A stretch of DNA of 64,000 bases from JAZTYK01 sp045636925 (GTDB taxonomy: Bacteria; Bacillota; Clostridia; Oscillospirales; Butyricicoccaceae). This document shows positions 52,104-60,951 of this stretch, in pieces. The notes beneath the pieces are model-generated. The model was not told the origin of the DNA. It made no database searches and saw only the letters and a program-made list of their open reading frames with translations. Position numbers and translations under genes: made by a program. Within the stretch, counting starts at the first letter, position 1, and every line of letters starts with the position of its first letter. The DNA lies in contig JAZTYK010000001.1 of the NCBI GenBank assembly GCA_045636925.1, positions 26,897-90,896 on the forward strand, given 5' to 3'.

Positions 52104-52562
52104 TTATTTGTGGTATTTGCTGCCGGAAAGAATGGAAAGTCCCCGGTATACCTGCTCTAACACCATGACTCTTGCCAGGTGATGCGGGAAGGTCATGGGT
52201 GACATGCTAAGGCGCAGATCTGCCCGCTGTTTGATGCTGTCATCCATGCCGTTGGAGGAGCCGATGATGATACAAAGCTTGCTCTGACCGCTGTTTTGGA
52301 TGGCGCGCAGCTTTTCTGCCAGTTGGAGGCTGGACAGTTCTTTGCCCTCGATACACATGGCGATGACATAGGCACCGGCGGGAATGGCAGCCTCGATCCG
52401 CGCTGCCTCCCGACGCAGGGCATCGGGGCGCTCGGGCTCTTCCTCCAGCTGCAGCACTTCCAGCCGGCACATGGTCTTCATGCGCTTTTCATATTCCTTG
52501 CAGGCTTCTGTCCAGAAAGATTCCTTCAGTTTGCCCACACAAATCAGTTTCACACTTAACAT
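52104..52562 (-). CDS. rlmH: 23S rRNA pseudouridine-1915 N3-methyltransferase RlmH
   Basis: RlmH is a small SPOUT methyltransferase that modifies pseudouridine 1915 on assembled 70S ribosomes. The 152-residue protein starts LSVKLICVGKLKESFW, with IAMCIEGKELSS, the knot region CIIIGSSNGMDDSIKQRADLRLSMSPMTFPHHLARVMVLEQVYR and a conserved ILSGSKYHK end. It starts 12 bases after the MBL hydrolase stop. Confidence 0.97.
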   Translation of the reverse strand: MLSVKLICVGKLKESFWTEACKEYEKRMKTMCRLEVLQLEEEPERPDALRREAARIEAAIPAGAYVIAMCIEGKELSSLQLAEKLRAIQNSGQSKLCIIIGSSNGMDDSIKQRADLRLSMSPMTFPHHLARVMVLEQVYRGLSILSGSKYHK

Positions 52563-52574
52563 ATGTATCGCTCC

Positions 52575-53348
52575 TTACAATAAGACCGGATCACCGGGTT
52601 CTGCAGCCGGTGCCACCTGCACCACTGCATCTGCATCCACGCCAGCTTGCCGCAACGCATCCAGTGTGGTCTCCAGCGCCAGACGGGGATGGTTATTCTC
52701 CCGACTGAGATGCGCCAGGATCAGATTGCGGGTGCCGGTGCGCGCCAGACGCACCGCCACATTGCCGCAGGCGGCATTGGACAGATGACCGAAATCAGAC
52801 AAAATCCGCTGCTTCAGCGGATAGGGATACGGACCGTTTTTCAGCAGAACCTCATCATGGTTGGACTCCAAACATACCAAGGCGCTGCCCTGCATGTGGG
52901 AAAAGATTTCACCGGTCATGATGCCCAGGTCGGTACAGACAGCAACGCGCTTGCTTCCCTCTCCCAGCACAAAACCGCAGCTGCCGGGAATGTCGTGGGG
53001 CGTTGGGAAAGTCTGTACGGGGCAACCGGGCAGCTGCAAACGCTCTCCCGGCATAAAAATCTCCGCCCGCCGACCTTCAGGAAAGCGGATATGCCCGGCC
53101 GTCTCCCAGGTGCAGTACACTTTGGCACCGGTGCGCTTGAGCAGCACAGGCAGGGCGCTGACATGATCGCTGTGACCGTGGGTAACCAGGATATGGGTTA
53201 GGTCGGTGGGCGTGAGCCCCAGCTTTGCAAGCGCTGCGGTGATGTATTTTGCCGTAGTTCCGGCATCGATGAGAATACAAACCCGGTCACTGACGTACAG
53301 ACAGCAATTTCCGCTGCTGCCGCTGGCCAGGGTGCAAAAATATGTCAT
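52575..53348 (-). CDS. Metallo-beta-lactamase-fold hydrolase, YycJ-like
   Basis: The 257-residue protein has the MBL metal motif THGHSDHVSALPVLL (about residues 56-70), LASGSSGNCCLYVSD at the N-terminus, VAVCTDLGIMTGEI, LESNHDEVLL and LAHLSRENNHP. YycJ/WalJ proteins are linked with cell-wall or DNA-repair exonuclease functions, and family members often neighbour rlmH as here. The ATG at 53348 has AAAGGAAG upstream. Its exact substrate is unknown. Confidence 0.88.
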   Translation of the reverse strand: MTYFCTLASGSSGNCCLYVSDRVCILIDAGTTAKYITAALAKLGLTPTDLTHILVTHGHSDHVSALPVLLKRTGAKVYCTWETAGHIRFPEGRRAEIFMPGERLQLPGCPVQTFPTPHDIPGSCGFVLGEGSKRVAVCTDLGIMTGEIFSHMQGSALVCLESNHDEVLLKNGPYPYPLKQRILSDFGHLSNAACGNVAVRLARTGTRNLILAHLSRENNHPRLALETTLDALRQAGVDADAVVQVAPAAEPGDPVLL

Positions 53349-53387
53349 AAAACTTCCTTTCGGCATGATAGCACAACAAGATATGCG

Positions 53388-53420
53388 CAAAAACAGGGCG
53401 GCAGTTGTTTGCTGCCGCCC
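53388..53420 (-). terminator. Terminator of murA
   Basis: GGGCGGCAG and CTGCCGCCC pair around TTGTTTG (53396-53420), followed on the minus strand by TGTTTTTGCG. Confidence 0.85.
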
Positions 53421-53432
53421 CGGTTGATTTTG

Positions 53433-54737
53433 TTAGTTTGCCTGGCTGAGAGGCATGGCATCCTCTTCCGGTACAGGCTCTTGATGAATTTCGGCGCCCA
53501 GACCGGTGAGTTTTTCCACCAGATCCTCGTAACCACGCTGGATATATACGATGTTTTCAACCTGGGACACACCGGGAGCGGCCAGAGCTGCAATGACCAT
53601 AGCGGCACCGGCACGCAGGTCGCAGGCGGTGACGGTGGCGGGAGAATAACGCTCTACGCCCTCGATGATGGCCACCTTGCCGTCCACCTGAATGGAAGCG
53701 CCCATTCTGCGCAGTTCGTCGGCATAGCGGTAACGGTTTTCCCACACGCCTTCGGTCACCACACTGGTGCCCTCTGCCAAGCAGAGCACGGCAGACAGCT
53801 GGGGCTGCATATCGGTGGGGAAGCCGGGATACGGCAGTGTCTTGACGCGGATCTTCTTCAGGGGGCCGTCACGGGTAACGCGAACCCAGTCATCGCCCTC
53901 GGAGATGTCACAGCCCATTTCCGCCAGCTTGACGGAGATGCATTCCAGATGCTTGGGGATCACGTTCTTTACCAGAACGCTGCCGCCGGTGGCAGCAACG
54001 GCTGCCATGTAAGTGCCTGCTTCGATCTGATCGGGAATGATGGAATATGTGCCGCCCATCAGACGATCCACACCGCGGATTTTGATCACATCGGTACCGG
54101 CGCCCATGATGTCGGCACCCATGGAATTGAGGAAGTTGGCCAAGTCAACGATATGGGGCTCTTTTGCGGCATTTTCGATAATGGTCTGTCCCTGTGCCAA
54201 CGTAGCGGCGATCATTACGTTCATGGTGGCGCCCACAGAAACTACGTCCAGATAAATATTGGCACCCATCAGGCCGTCATCACCCACATGGGCATAAATC
54301 ACGGCATTGCTGCGGCTCTCCACCTTGGCACCCAGGGCCTCAAAGCCCTTGACATGCTGGTCAATGGGACGCACGCCGCCAAAGTTGCAGCCACCGGGCA
54401 TGGTGACCTCGGCCTTGCCGAAGCGGCCCAGATAGGAACCCAGCAAATAGTAGGAGGCGCGCATCTGTCGGTTGCGCTCGCTGACGGCGGGGCAATATTT
54501 CAGGCCACGGCAATCCAGCTCAACAGTGTTCTTTTTTACCATGCGGACACCGACACCCAGCTCGCGCAGGATCTCCAGCTGGATCATCACGTCGCGCACC
54601 AACGGAATGTTCTCGATACGGACGATACCGTCTACCAGAATGGCAGCGGGGATAATGGCAACAGCAGCGTTTTTTGCGCCGCCGATATTCACTTCACCAA
54701 ACAGCGGTTTTCCGCCGTGAATCACATATTTTTCCAC
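53433..54737 (-). CDS. murA: UDP-N-acetylglucosamine 1-carboxyvinyltransferase
   Basis: MurA commits UDP-GlcNAc to peptidoglycan by enolpyruvyl transfer and is the fosfomycin target. The 434-residue protein has GGAKNAAVAIIPA with the Lys-Asn pair (residues 21-22) and the active-site Cys in MPGGCNFGGVRPIDQH (about 118), so it should be fosfomycin-sensitive. Other segments are GTSVVTEGVWENRYR and DLRAGAAMVIAALAA. The start is probably GTG at 54737, with GAGGA about 8 bases upstream; a TTG two codons earlier is too close to that site. A weak promoter (TTTTTA, 17, TAAAAT) lies at 54825-54853. Confidence 0.95.
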   Translation of the reverse strand: MEKYVIHGGKPLFGEVNIGGAKNAAVAIIPAAILVDGIVRIENIPLVRDVMIQLEILRELGVGVRMVKKNTVELDCRGLKYCPAVSERNRQMRASYYLLGSYLGRFGKAEVTMPGGCNFGGVRPIDQHVKGFEALGAKVESRSNAVIYAHVGDDGLMGANIYLDVVSVGATMNVMIAATLAQGQTIIENAAKEPHIVDLANFLNSMGADIMGAGTDVIKIRGVDRLMGGTYSIIPDQIEAGTYMAAVAATGGSVLVKNVIPKHLECISVKLAEMGCDISEGDDWVRVTRDGPLKKIRVKTLPYPGFPTDMQPQLSAVLCLAEGTSVVTEGVWENRYRYADELRRMGASIQVDGKVAIIEGVERYSPATVTACDLRAGAAMVIAALAAPGVSQVENIVYIQRGYEDLVEKLTGLGAEIHQEPVPEEDAMPLSQAN

Positions 54738-54891
54738 GAGCAAATCCTCGATTCTGTGTTTTTATAGAAGGTGGAGGGCAAGAAGGCATACCTCCACATA
54801 ATAAGTTTATAATTAACCATCCTTATTTTATCACATGTTTTTCAAAATAAAAAGACCTATTTGCATGTTTCTCACAGAAAAATGTAAAAAA

Positions 54892-54915
54892 TTATCCGGC
54901 AAAACTGCCGGATAA
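54892..54915 (-). terminator. Terminator of the iscS-thiI-cinA-nudix operon
   Basis: TTATCCGGCA and TGCCGGATAA form a 10-bp stem around AAAC, followed on the minus strand by a T-rich tail (TTTTTTAC). Confidence 0.88.
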
Positions 54916-54931
54916 TCGAGATATACGATTA

Positions 54932-55465
54932 TTACAGCAAACCCTTGGCTTTTGCCAATGCAAAAGCCGCCAGCGTTTTGCCGTCGGAGATCTTGCCTTC
55001 TGCCATCATGGCCTCCAGCTGTGCCGGAGTGCACCGCTCCAGCGTTAAAAACTCATCCTCGTCGGGATGGGCGCAGCCGCGGCAGGTGATGCGGCCGAAG
55101 TACAGATAAATGCCCTCATCCATGCAGCCGGCAGAGCCGTAGTACTTGCCCAGGGGGATCAGCCGGTCGCAGGCGTTGCCGGTTTCTTCGCTGAGTTCAC
55201 GTTCTGCCGCAGACAGAGGTTCTTCGCCGGGTTCCAGCTTGCCTGCCGGAATCTCCAGCAGTTCCTGTCCGATGCAGTAGCGGTACTGACGCACCAGCAG
55301 AATGTCCGCGCCGTCCAATGCCAGCACAGCCACAGCGCCGGGATGGCGAATGACTTCGCGGAAGGCCTGATTTCCGTTTTCCAGTTCTACGGTATCATGC
55401 TGCACCTTCACCAGCTTGCCGTTAAATACGGTCTGGCTGCTGAGTTTGCGTTCGATATGTGCCAT
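54932..55465 (-). CDS. NUDIX hydrolase, ADP-ribose pyrophosphatase type
   Basis: The 177-residue protein carries the complete Nudix box (GKLEPGEEPLSAAERELSEETG, about residues 77-98, within it GEEP and REL.EETG). N-terminal VRQYRYCIGQELLEIPAGKLE and YGSAGCMDEGIYLYFGR are typical of ADP-ribose pyrophosphatases of the NudF group. It is last in the iscS-thiI-cinA operon, 16 bases after cinA. CinA family enzymes also act on NAD by-products, which fits shared pyridine-nucleotide salvage. Confidence 0.9.
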   Translation of the reverse strand: MAHIERKLSSQTVFNGKLVKVQHDTVELENGNQAFREVIRHPGAVAVLALDGADILLVRQYRYCIGQELLEIPAGKLEPGEEPLSAAERELSEETGNACDRLIPLGKYYGSAGCMDEGIYLYFGRITCRGCAHPDEDEFLTLERCTPAQLEAMMAEGKISDGKTLAAFALAKAKGLL

Positions 55466-55481
55466 AGCGGGATCCTCCCTG

Positions 55482-56711
55482 TTACTTCAGTAATACTTCA
55501 CGGCGCACCAGATCCAGCGCATGGCTGGCGGCGCTGTGACGGATGCGTTCACGGTCGGGGCTGTGGCGGCGAGGGATCTGCAATACCCGCTCTCCCCCAT
55601 CGTGGCTGATAGCCACATAAACCAGACCCACTTCCTTGCCCTCGCTGGGGTTCGGCCCTGCCACGCCGGTGATACCGATGCCGATGTTGCTGCCGGCCAG
55701 ATTGCGCACACCGCGAGCCATTTCCAGTGCGGTCTGCTCGCTGACAGCGCCGTATGCCTCCAGTGTATCGGCAGACACCCCCAGCAGGCGCTGCTTTGCT
55801 TCGTTTGCGTAGGTAACGCAGCCGTAAGCGAAGCAGCCGGAAGCACCGGAAATGTCGGTGATGCGTTTGGCCACCAAACCGCCGGTGCAGCTTTCAGCCA
55901 GCGCCAAAGTCAGGCCACGGGCACAAAGACCGCGAACCACCACTTCTTCCAGAGAAGATACATCGGTGCCATAGACATAGTCGCCCAAAATCTGGCGGAT
56001 GCGATCTGCCACGGGAGCACAGGCCGCGGCCGCTTCTTCCCGGGTGTTCCGGCGGGCGGTGATGCGCACCTCGCACTCCCCTACCTTTGCATAAGGGGCG
56101 ATGGTCACGTCCTGCAGTTCCTCCATCAAAGGCAGGAGCAGTGTCTCCATGCTGGACTCACCAATACCGAAAATTTTGAGATAGGTGGAGGAAATCACGC
56201 CATCGTGGAGACCCTCCAGATACGGGATCGCCCGGTGACGAAACAGTGGCGCACACTCACGGGGCGGACCGGGCAGCATGATCACATGGCAGCCGCCTGC
56301 GTAAAAGGCGCAGCCGGGGGCAGTGCCCCAATCGTTTACCAGCACGGTGCAGCCCTTTGGCAGCATGGCCTGCTTTTCGTTATTTGGGGTCATACCGGGA
56401 CCCATCCGCTGCCGGAGCCGCCGCAGTTGTTCTTCATTCATTTCCAGGGGCAGGCCGAAGACCTCTGCCACTGTTTCCTTGGTCAGATCGTCGGTGGTGG
56501 GGCCCAATCCGCCGGTGGTGATGATCAGATCAGCCCGGTTGCGGGCGATTTCCAGCACCTGCCGCAAACGCGCGGGGTTGTCCCCCACCACGGTATGGTG
56601 AAAGACGTTGATGCCCAGCTCGCTGAGGCCCTGGGACAGGATCTGCGCGTCCAGGTTGGCCACTTCACCCAGCAGCAGTTCGGTGCCCACGGCGATGAGT
56701 TCACAGTTCAT
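55482..56711 (-). CDS. cinA: CinA-family nicotinamide-nucleotide amidase/competence-damage protein
   Basis: The 409-residue protein has the N-terminal MoaB/MoCF-like domain (VGTELLLGEVANLDAQIL, ITTGGLGPTTDDLTKETVA) and the C-terminal CinA domain (LALAESCTGGLVAKRITDISGAS, GVRNLAGSNIGIGITGVAGP). The full form deamidates NMN and may hydrolyse ADP-ribose. AAGAAGGCG precedes the ATG. It follows thiI by 32 bases. Confidence 0.94.
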   Translation of the reverse strand: MNCELIAVGTELLLGEVANLDAQILSQGLSELGINVFHHTVVGDNPARLRQVLEIARNRADLIITTGGLGPTTDDLTKETVAEVFGLPLEMNEEQLRRLRQRMGPGMTPNNEKQAMLPKGCTVLVNDWGTAPGCAFYAGGCHVIMLPGPPRECAPLFRHRAIPYLEGLHDGVISSTYLKIFGIGESSMETLLLPLMEELQDVTIAPYAKVGECEVRITARRNTREEAAAACAPVADRIRQILGDYVYGTDVSSLEEVVVRGLCARGLTLALAESCTGGLVAKRITDISGASGCFAYGCVTYANEAKQRLLGVSADTLEAYGAVSEQTALEMARGVRNLAGSNIGIGITGVAGPNPSEGKEVGLVYVAISHDGGERVLQIPRRHSPDRERIRHSAASHALDLVRREVLLK

Positions 56712-56743
56712 AAGCTCGCCTTCTTTGCAACAAAAGTATGGGC

Positions 56744-57910
56744 TTAGCCCAGGGTCACCCGCTGGATGCCTTCCATGGCTTCTTCAATGAGCGCTTCGAT
56801 ATCCAGCACCTTTTCCATCTCCTCTACCTCTTCACGACGGGGCTTGGTTTGGGGATGCTTGGGGGTAAAGACTGTACAGCAGTCTTCATAAGGCAAAATG
56901 GAGGTTTCAAAGGCGCCGATGTGGCGGGAGATGGTGACGATTTCTTCTTTATCCATGCCAATGACGGGACGCAGCACCGGCATTTCGCAAACGGCATTGG
57001 TGACGGTGATGGCCTGAATGGTCTGACTGGCCACCTGACCCAGACTTTCGCCGGTGATGAGGCCCTGGCAGTTCTGCCGCTGGGCCACACGCTCGGAAAT
57101 GCGCATCATCATACGGCGCATGATGATGGTAAAGTAATCCTCGGGGCACTTGTCACGGATCTCGGTCTGGATCTTGGTAAAGGGTACCACACTGACCGTG
57201 AGCTTGCCGCTCCAGCGAGCCACGATCTCGGCCAGATCCAGCACCTTTTGCTTGGCTTCTTCGGAGGTGTAGGGATAGCTGAAGAAGTGCACGGCGCCCA
57301 GCTCCAGACCGCGCTTGGCCATCATCCAGCCGGCCACAGGAGAATCGATGCCGCCGGACAGCAGCAGCATGCCGCGACCGTTGATGCCGGTGGGCAGACC
57401 GCCGGCACCGGGCATGACGCCGGCGCTGACATAGGCATTGCGCTCACGGACTTCTACCTTGACGGTGATCTGAGGATCGTCCATCTGGGCTTTCAAATGC
57501 GGATAGGCATCGTGCAGGTCGCCGCCCAGCCGCTGGGAAATCTGGGGAGAGGTCAGAGCAAAACGCTTGTCGGCACGGCGGGTTTCTACCTTGAAGGTGC
57601 GCACCTGATCCAGCGCGCCTTTCAGGTAAGGGATACCCTTGGCAACGATGTCTTCGATGTCCTTTTCGCAGACCACGGCACGGGCGATGGCCACAATGCC
57701 GAAGATCTTTTTACAGACTTCCAACGCCTCGTCAACCGATGCGCCGTTCTGGGGTTCTACGTAAATGGTGGACTGGCTGGCATGAACGTGATATTCGCCC
57801 ACGTTGCGCAGGCGGTTCCGGATGATCTTCAAAAGGCGCTCTTCAAACTTGCCCCGGTTGAGGCCCTTGAGCACCAGTTCACCGCATTTCAGCAGCAGTA
57901 CTTCTTCCAT
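56744..57910 (-). CDS. thiI: tRNA 4-thiouridine synthase ThiI (no rhodanese domain)
   Basis: ThiI adenylates U8 of tRNA and transfers sulfur to form s4U; in some bacteria it also serves thiazole synthesis. The 388-residue short form has a ferredoxin-like/THUMP region (about 55-165) and the ATP-pyrophosphatase P-loop LLLSGGIDSPVAGWMMAKRG (about 181-200). The C-terminal rhodanese domain of the E. coli protein is absent, so a desulfurase must supply sulfur directly; the gene just upstream encodes one. AAGGAAG precedes the ATG. Confidence 0.95.
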   Translation of the reverse strand: MEEVLLLKCGELVLKGLNRGKFEERLLKIIRNRLRNVGEYHVHASQSTIYVEPQNGASVDEALEVCKKIFGIVAIARAVVCEKDIEDIVAKGIPYLKGALDQVRTFKVETRRADKRFALTSPQISQRLGGDLHDAYPHLKAQMDDPQITVKVEVRERNAYVSAGVMPGAGGLPTGINGRGMLLLSGGIDSPVAGWMMAKRGLELGAVHFFSYPYTSEEAKQKVLDLAEIVARWSGKLTVSVVPFTKIQTEIRDKCPEDYFTIIMRRMMMRISERVAQRQNCQGLITGESLGQVASQTIQAITVTNAVCEMPVLRPVIGMDKEEIVTISRHIGAFETSILPYEDCCTVFTPKHPQTKPRREEVEEMEKVLDIEALIEEAMEGIQRVTLG

Positions 57911-57939
57911 GGTTTTCTTCCTTTCTATGGGAGGCTTTC

Positions 57940-59055
57940 TTAAAACAGCCGTGTGGTTTCCAGCAGTGCTTGACAGAAAGCGGTAATTTCTTCTTCGGTG
58001 GTTTCGGGGCACAGGCTGACGCGCAGGGCGGCATCCAATGCCTTTTTCTCTACCCGCATGGCGCTCAGCACATGACTTTGCTTGCCCCGGGCGCAGGCGG
58101 AACCGCCGGAAACGCAGATACCTTTGTCGGACAAAGCGCGGATATACACCTCGCTGCGGCCCACCTTGGGGGACAGATTGACGATGTGGGGCGCACCATG
58201 TTCGGGAGTCTGCAGGGCGAAGCCCTGTTCTTTTGCCCAGGTCATCAGCTGATTCCGCAGGGCGGACATATGGGCGGTAGCTTTCTCAAAGTTGCGGCTT
58301 CGCTCCTCTGCCGCAGCGCCAAAGGCGGCGATCTGGGGCATGGGCTCGGTGCCCGAGCGGAGGCCGTTTTCCTGGCCGCCGCCGTAGATCAAGGGGCGGA
58401 TAGACAGACCCTTTTTCACATACAGCGCGCCCACGCCCTTTATGCCGCCAATCTTATGGGCAGACAGGCTCATCAGATCGATGTTCTGCAGGGATACAGG
58501 CACTTTGCAGAAGGCCTGCACGGCATCCACATGAACCAAGGCGGCAGGCTGGATACGCTTTAAGGCGGCGGCGCATCCCTGTACCGGCAGCACAGCGCCG
58601 GTTTCGTTGCACACCGCCATCATGCTCAGCAGCACGGTGTCTTCGCGCAGGGCTTCGATCACTTTTTCCGCCAGCACGTTGCCGTCACGCTCCGGCTGGA
58701 TGAGGGTGACTTCATACCCTTCCTGCTGCAGCTGGCGCAGGGTGTTGAGGGTGGCTTCGTGCTCTACGGCAGTAGACACGATATGCTTGCCGATGCGGCG
58801 GTTTTTGCGCACCGCCCCCCACAGGGCGGTGTTGGTGCTTTCGCTGCCGCCGGAGGTAAAGGTGATGCAGTCCGGGCTGCAGCCCAAGGCAGTGGCTACC
58901 TGACTGCGGCTTTTTTGCAGCAGGTCACGGGCAGCTTTTCCCACGCCGTGCAAACTGCCGGGGTTGCCGAAGCAGTCGGTCATAGCCAGCATGGCGGCAT
59001 CCCGGGCGCAGGGCAGCACACGGGTGGTTGCAGCGTTATCCAGATATACGGTCAT
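57940..59055 (-). CDS. Cysteine desulfurase (IscS/NifS family) paired with ThiI
   Basis: The 371-residue PLP enzyme removes sulfur from cysteine as a persulfide. It has MTVYLDNAATTRVLP, AVEHEATLNTLRQL, LVHVDAVQAFCKVPV, the PLP lysine in LMSLSAHKIGGIKGVGALYV (about residue 202) and the sulfur-carrying loop region CVSGGSACARGKQSH (about 320-335). Its position 29 bases before thiI parallels NifZ-ThiI pairs, pointing to tRNA thiolation as the main role. AGGAGG precedes the ATG. Confidence 0.93.
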   Translation of the reverse strand: MTVYLDNAATTRVLPCARDAAMLAMTDCFGNPGSLHGVGKAARDLLQKSRSQVATALGCSPDCITFTSGGSESTNTALWGAVRKNRRIGKHIVSTAVEHEATLNTLRQLQQEGYEVTLIQPERDGNVLAEKVIEALREDTVLLSMMAVCNETGAVLPVQGCAAALKRIQPAALVHVDAVQAFCKVPVSLQNIDLMSLSAHKIGGIKGVGALYVKKGLSIRPLIYGGGQENGLRSGTEPMPQIAAFGAAAEERSRNFEKATAHMSALRNQLMTWAKEQGFALQTPEHGAPHIVNLSPKVGRSEVYIRALSDKGICVSGGSACARGKQSHVLSAMRVEKKALDAALRVSLCPETTEEEITAFCQALLETTRLF

Positions 59056-59085
59056 ACACATTCCTCCTGTGGGCAAGTGCGATGC

Positions 59086-59113
59086 GGCGGTCCCGGCAAA
59101 AACCGGAACCGCC
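59086..59113 (-). terminator. Hairpin between glnS and the desulfurase gene
   Basis: GGCGG-TC-CCGG pairs with CCGG-AA-CCGCC around CAAAAA. No T run follows on the minus strand, so it may be only a partial terminator or an RNA-stability hairpin. Confidence 0.4.
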
Positions 59114-59125
59114 GGATAAGCAGAA

Positions 59126-60799
59126 TTATTTGCCGGGCCTAAAGCTGTCCTTCAAGGACACGGCACGGTTAAAGACCAGTGCGCCGGGCTTGCTGTCCTT
59201 GTTATCCACAGCAAAGTAACCCATACGCATGAACTGGTAAGCAGCGGGAGCCACGGCATGTTCCAGGCTGCGCTCCAGCTTGCAGTCCTGCAGGACTTCC
59301 AAAGAAGCAGGATTCATGCAGGCCAGGAAGCCACCCTCGAATGCATCGGGATCGGGATCGGTGAACAGGTTTTCGTACAGACGGATCTCGGCATCCACAC
59401 AGTCGTTGGCATCCACCCAATGGATGGTAGCACCCTTGACCTTGCGGCCGTCGGCAGGATCGCCGCCGCGGCTTTCGGGATCATAGGTGCACAGAACTTC
59501 GGTAACGTTACCCTGCTCGTCCTTGACACAGCCGGTGCAGGTGACCAGATATGCGCCCTTCAGACGGCACTCGGGGCCGCCGGGATACAGGCGCTTGTAC
59601 TTGGGAACGGGGATCTCCATAAAGTCTTCTTCTTCGATCCACAGATTGCGGGAGAAGCTGACCTGACGGGTGCCGGCATTGGGATCCACGGGGTTGTTTT
59701 CGACTTCTACCGTCTCGCTCTGGCCTTCGGGATAGTTGGTGATGGTCAGCTTGATGGGACGCAGGACGCCCATAACACGCTGGGCGGTTTCGTTCAGGTC
59801 CTCACGCAGGCAATGCTCCAGGAAGGCGTATTCCACAGTGCTGGACACCTTGGCCACACCGATGCGCTCGCAAAAGTTGCGGACGGCACGGGCGGTGTAA
59901 CCCCGGCGGCGCAGGCCGCAGAGGGTGGGCATACGGGGATCATCCCAGCCGGAGACCAGCTTTTCTTCCACCAGCTGACGCAGCTTGCGCTTGCTCATGA
60001 CGGTGTAGTTGATGCCCAGACGAGCAAATTCGATCTGACGGGGCTTGGAGGGGACGTCGGTGTTTTCAATGACCCAGTTGTACAGGGGACGGTGATCTTC
60101 GTATTCCAGAGAGCACAGGGAGTGGGTAATGCCTTCCAGTGCGTCCTGAATGGGATGTGCGAAGTCGTACATGGGGTAGATGCACCACTTGTTGCCCTGT
60201 CTGTGGTGTTCGATGTAACGAATACGGTAGATGACGGGGTCACGCATGTTGAAGTTGCCGCTTGCGGGGTCAATCTTTGCACGCAGGGTCATCTTGCCTT
60301 CGGGGAATTCGCCGTTGCGCATACGAGCGAACAGATCCAGAGATTCTTCAATGGGTCTGTCACGGTAGGGGCAGGTTGCGGGAGTGTTTACGTCACCGCG
60401 GTTTGCCTTGAATTCTTCAGCGGACAGCTCGCAAACATAAGCCAGACCCTTCTTAATCAGACCAACAGCCAGTTCGTAGGTCTTTTCAAAGTAGTCGGAG
60501 CCGTAGAACATTCTGTCGCCCCAGTCGAAGCCCAGCCAGTGGATGTCTTCCTGAATGGCTTCCACAAATTCGTTGTCTTCCTTTGCGGGATTGGTATCGT
60601 CAAAACGCAGGTTGCACAGACCGTTGTACTTTTCAGCGGTGCCAAAGTCAATGCACAGAGCCTTGCAGTGACCGATGTGCAGGTAACCGTTGGGTTCGGG
60701 AGGGAAACGGGTATGTACCTGTCTGCCTTCGTACTGACCGCCTACGGCAATGTCCTCGTCAATAAACGCTTCAATAAAATTCTTAGAAATTTCTTCCAT
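59126..60799 (-). CDS. glnS: Glutaminyl-tRNA synthetase
   Basis: The 557-residue class I GlnRS has FPPEPNGYLHIGHCKA (HIGH, about residues 33-48), LRFDDTNPAKE, the KMSKS-like VMSKRKLRQL (about 262) and the two-barrel anticodon domain. Most Firmicutes make Gln-tRNA by GluRS plus GatCAB; a GlnRS in Clostridia is usually viewed as laterally acquired and often coexists. The ATG at 60799 has GTGAGGA at good spacing. It has its own promoter and no T-box. Confidence 0.95.
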   Translation of the reverse strand: MEEISKNFIEAFIDEDIAVGGQYEGRQVHTRFPPEPNGYLHIGHCKALCIDFGTAEKYNGLCNLRFDDTNPAKEDNEFVEAIQEDIHWLGFDWGDRMFYGSDYFEKTYELAVGLIKKGLAYVCELSAEEFKANRGDVNTPATCPYRDRPIEESLDLFARMRNGEFPEGKMTLRAKIDPASGNFNMRDPVIYRIRYIEHHRQGNKWCIYPMYDFAHPIQDALEGITHSLCSLEYEDHRPLYNWVIENTDVPSKPRQIEFARLGINYTVMSKRKLRQLVEEKLVSGWDDPRMPTLCGLRRRGYTARAVRNFCERIGVAKVSSTVEYAFLEHCLREDLNETAQRVMGVLRPIKLTITNYPEGQSETVEVENNPVDPNAGTRQVSFSRNLWIEEEDFMEIPVPKYKRLYPGGPECRLKGAYLVTCTGCVKDEQGNVTEVLCTYDPESRGGDPADGRKVKGATIHWVDANDCVDAEIRLYENLFTDPDPDAFEGGFLACMNPASLEVLQDCKLERSLEHAVAPAAYQFMRMGYFAVDNKDSKPGALVFNRAVSLKDSFRPGK

Positions 60800-60840
60800 G
60801 GAATCCTCACTCTTCCTAATCATAAAATTCGAGTGATATC

Positions 60841-60869
60841 ATTATAAACATAATTATCCGATTTGACAA
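60841..60869 (-). promoter_or_regulatory. Promoter of glnS
   Basis: On the minus strand TTGTCA (60864-60869) and TATAAT (60841-60846) are 17 bases apart. Confidence 0.85.
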
Positions 60870-60882
60870 CGATTATTATTTG

Positions 60883-60911
60883 TTTACGAAGGAAAAATAA
60901 CGTGATAAAAT
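60883..60911 (+). promoter_or_regulatory. Promoter of the thioredoxin-reductase-like gene
   Basis: TTTACG (60883-60888) and TAAAAT (60906-60911) are 17 bases apart, about 40 bases before the start. Confidence 0.6.
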
Positions 60912-60951
60912 AGATTCAAAGAAAAACATATTGCACAGGAGGCGAAAAACT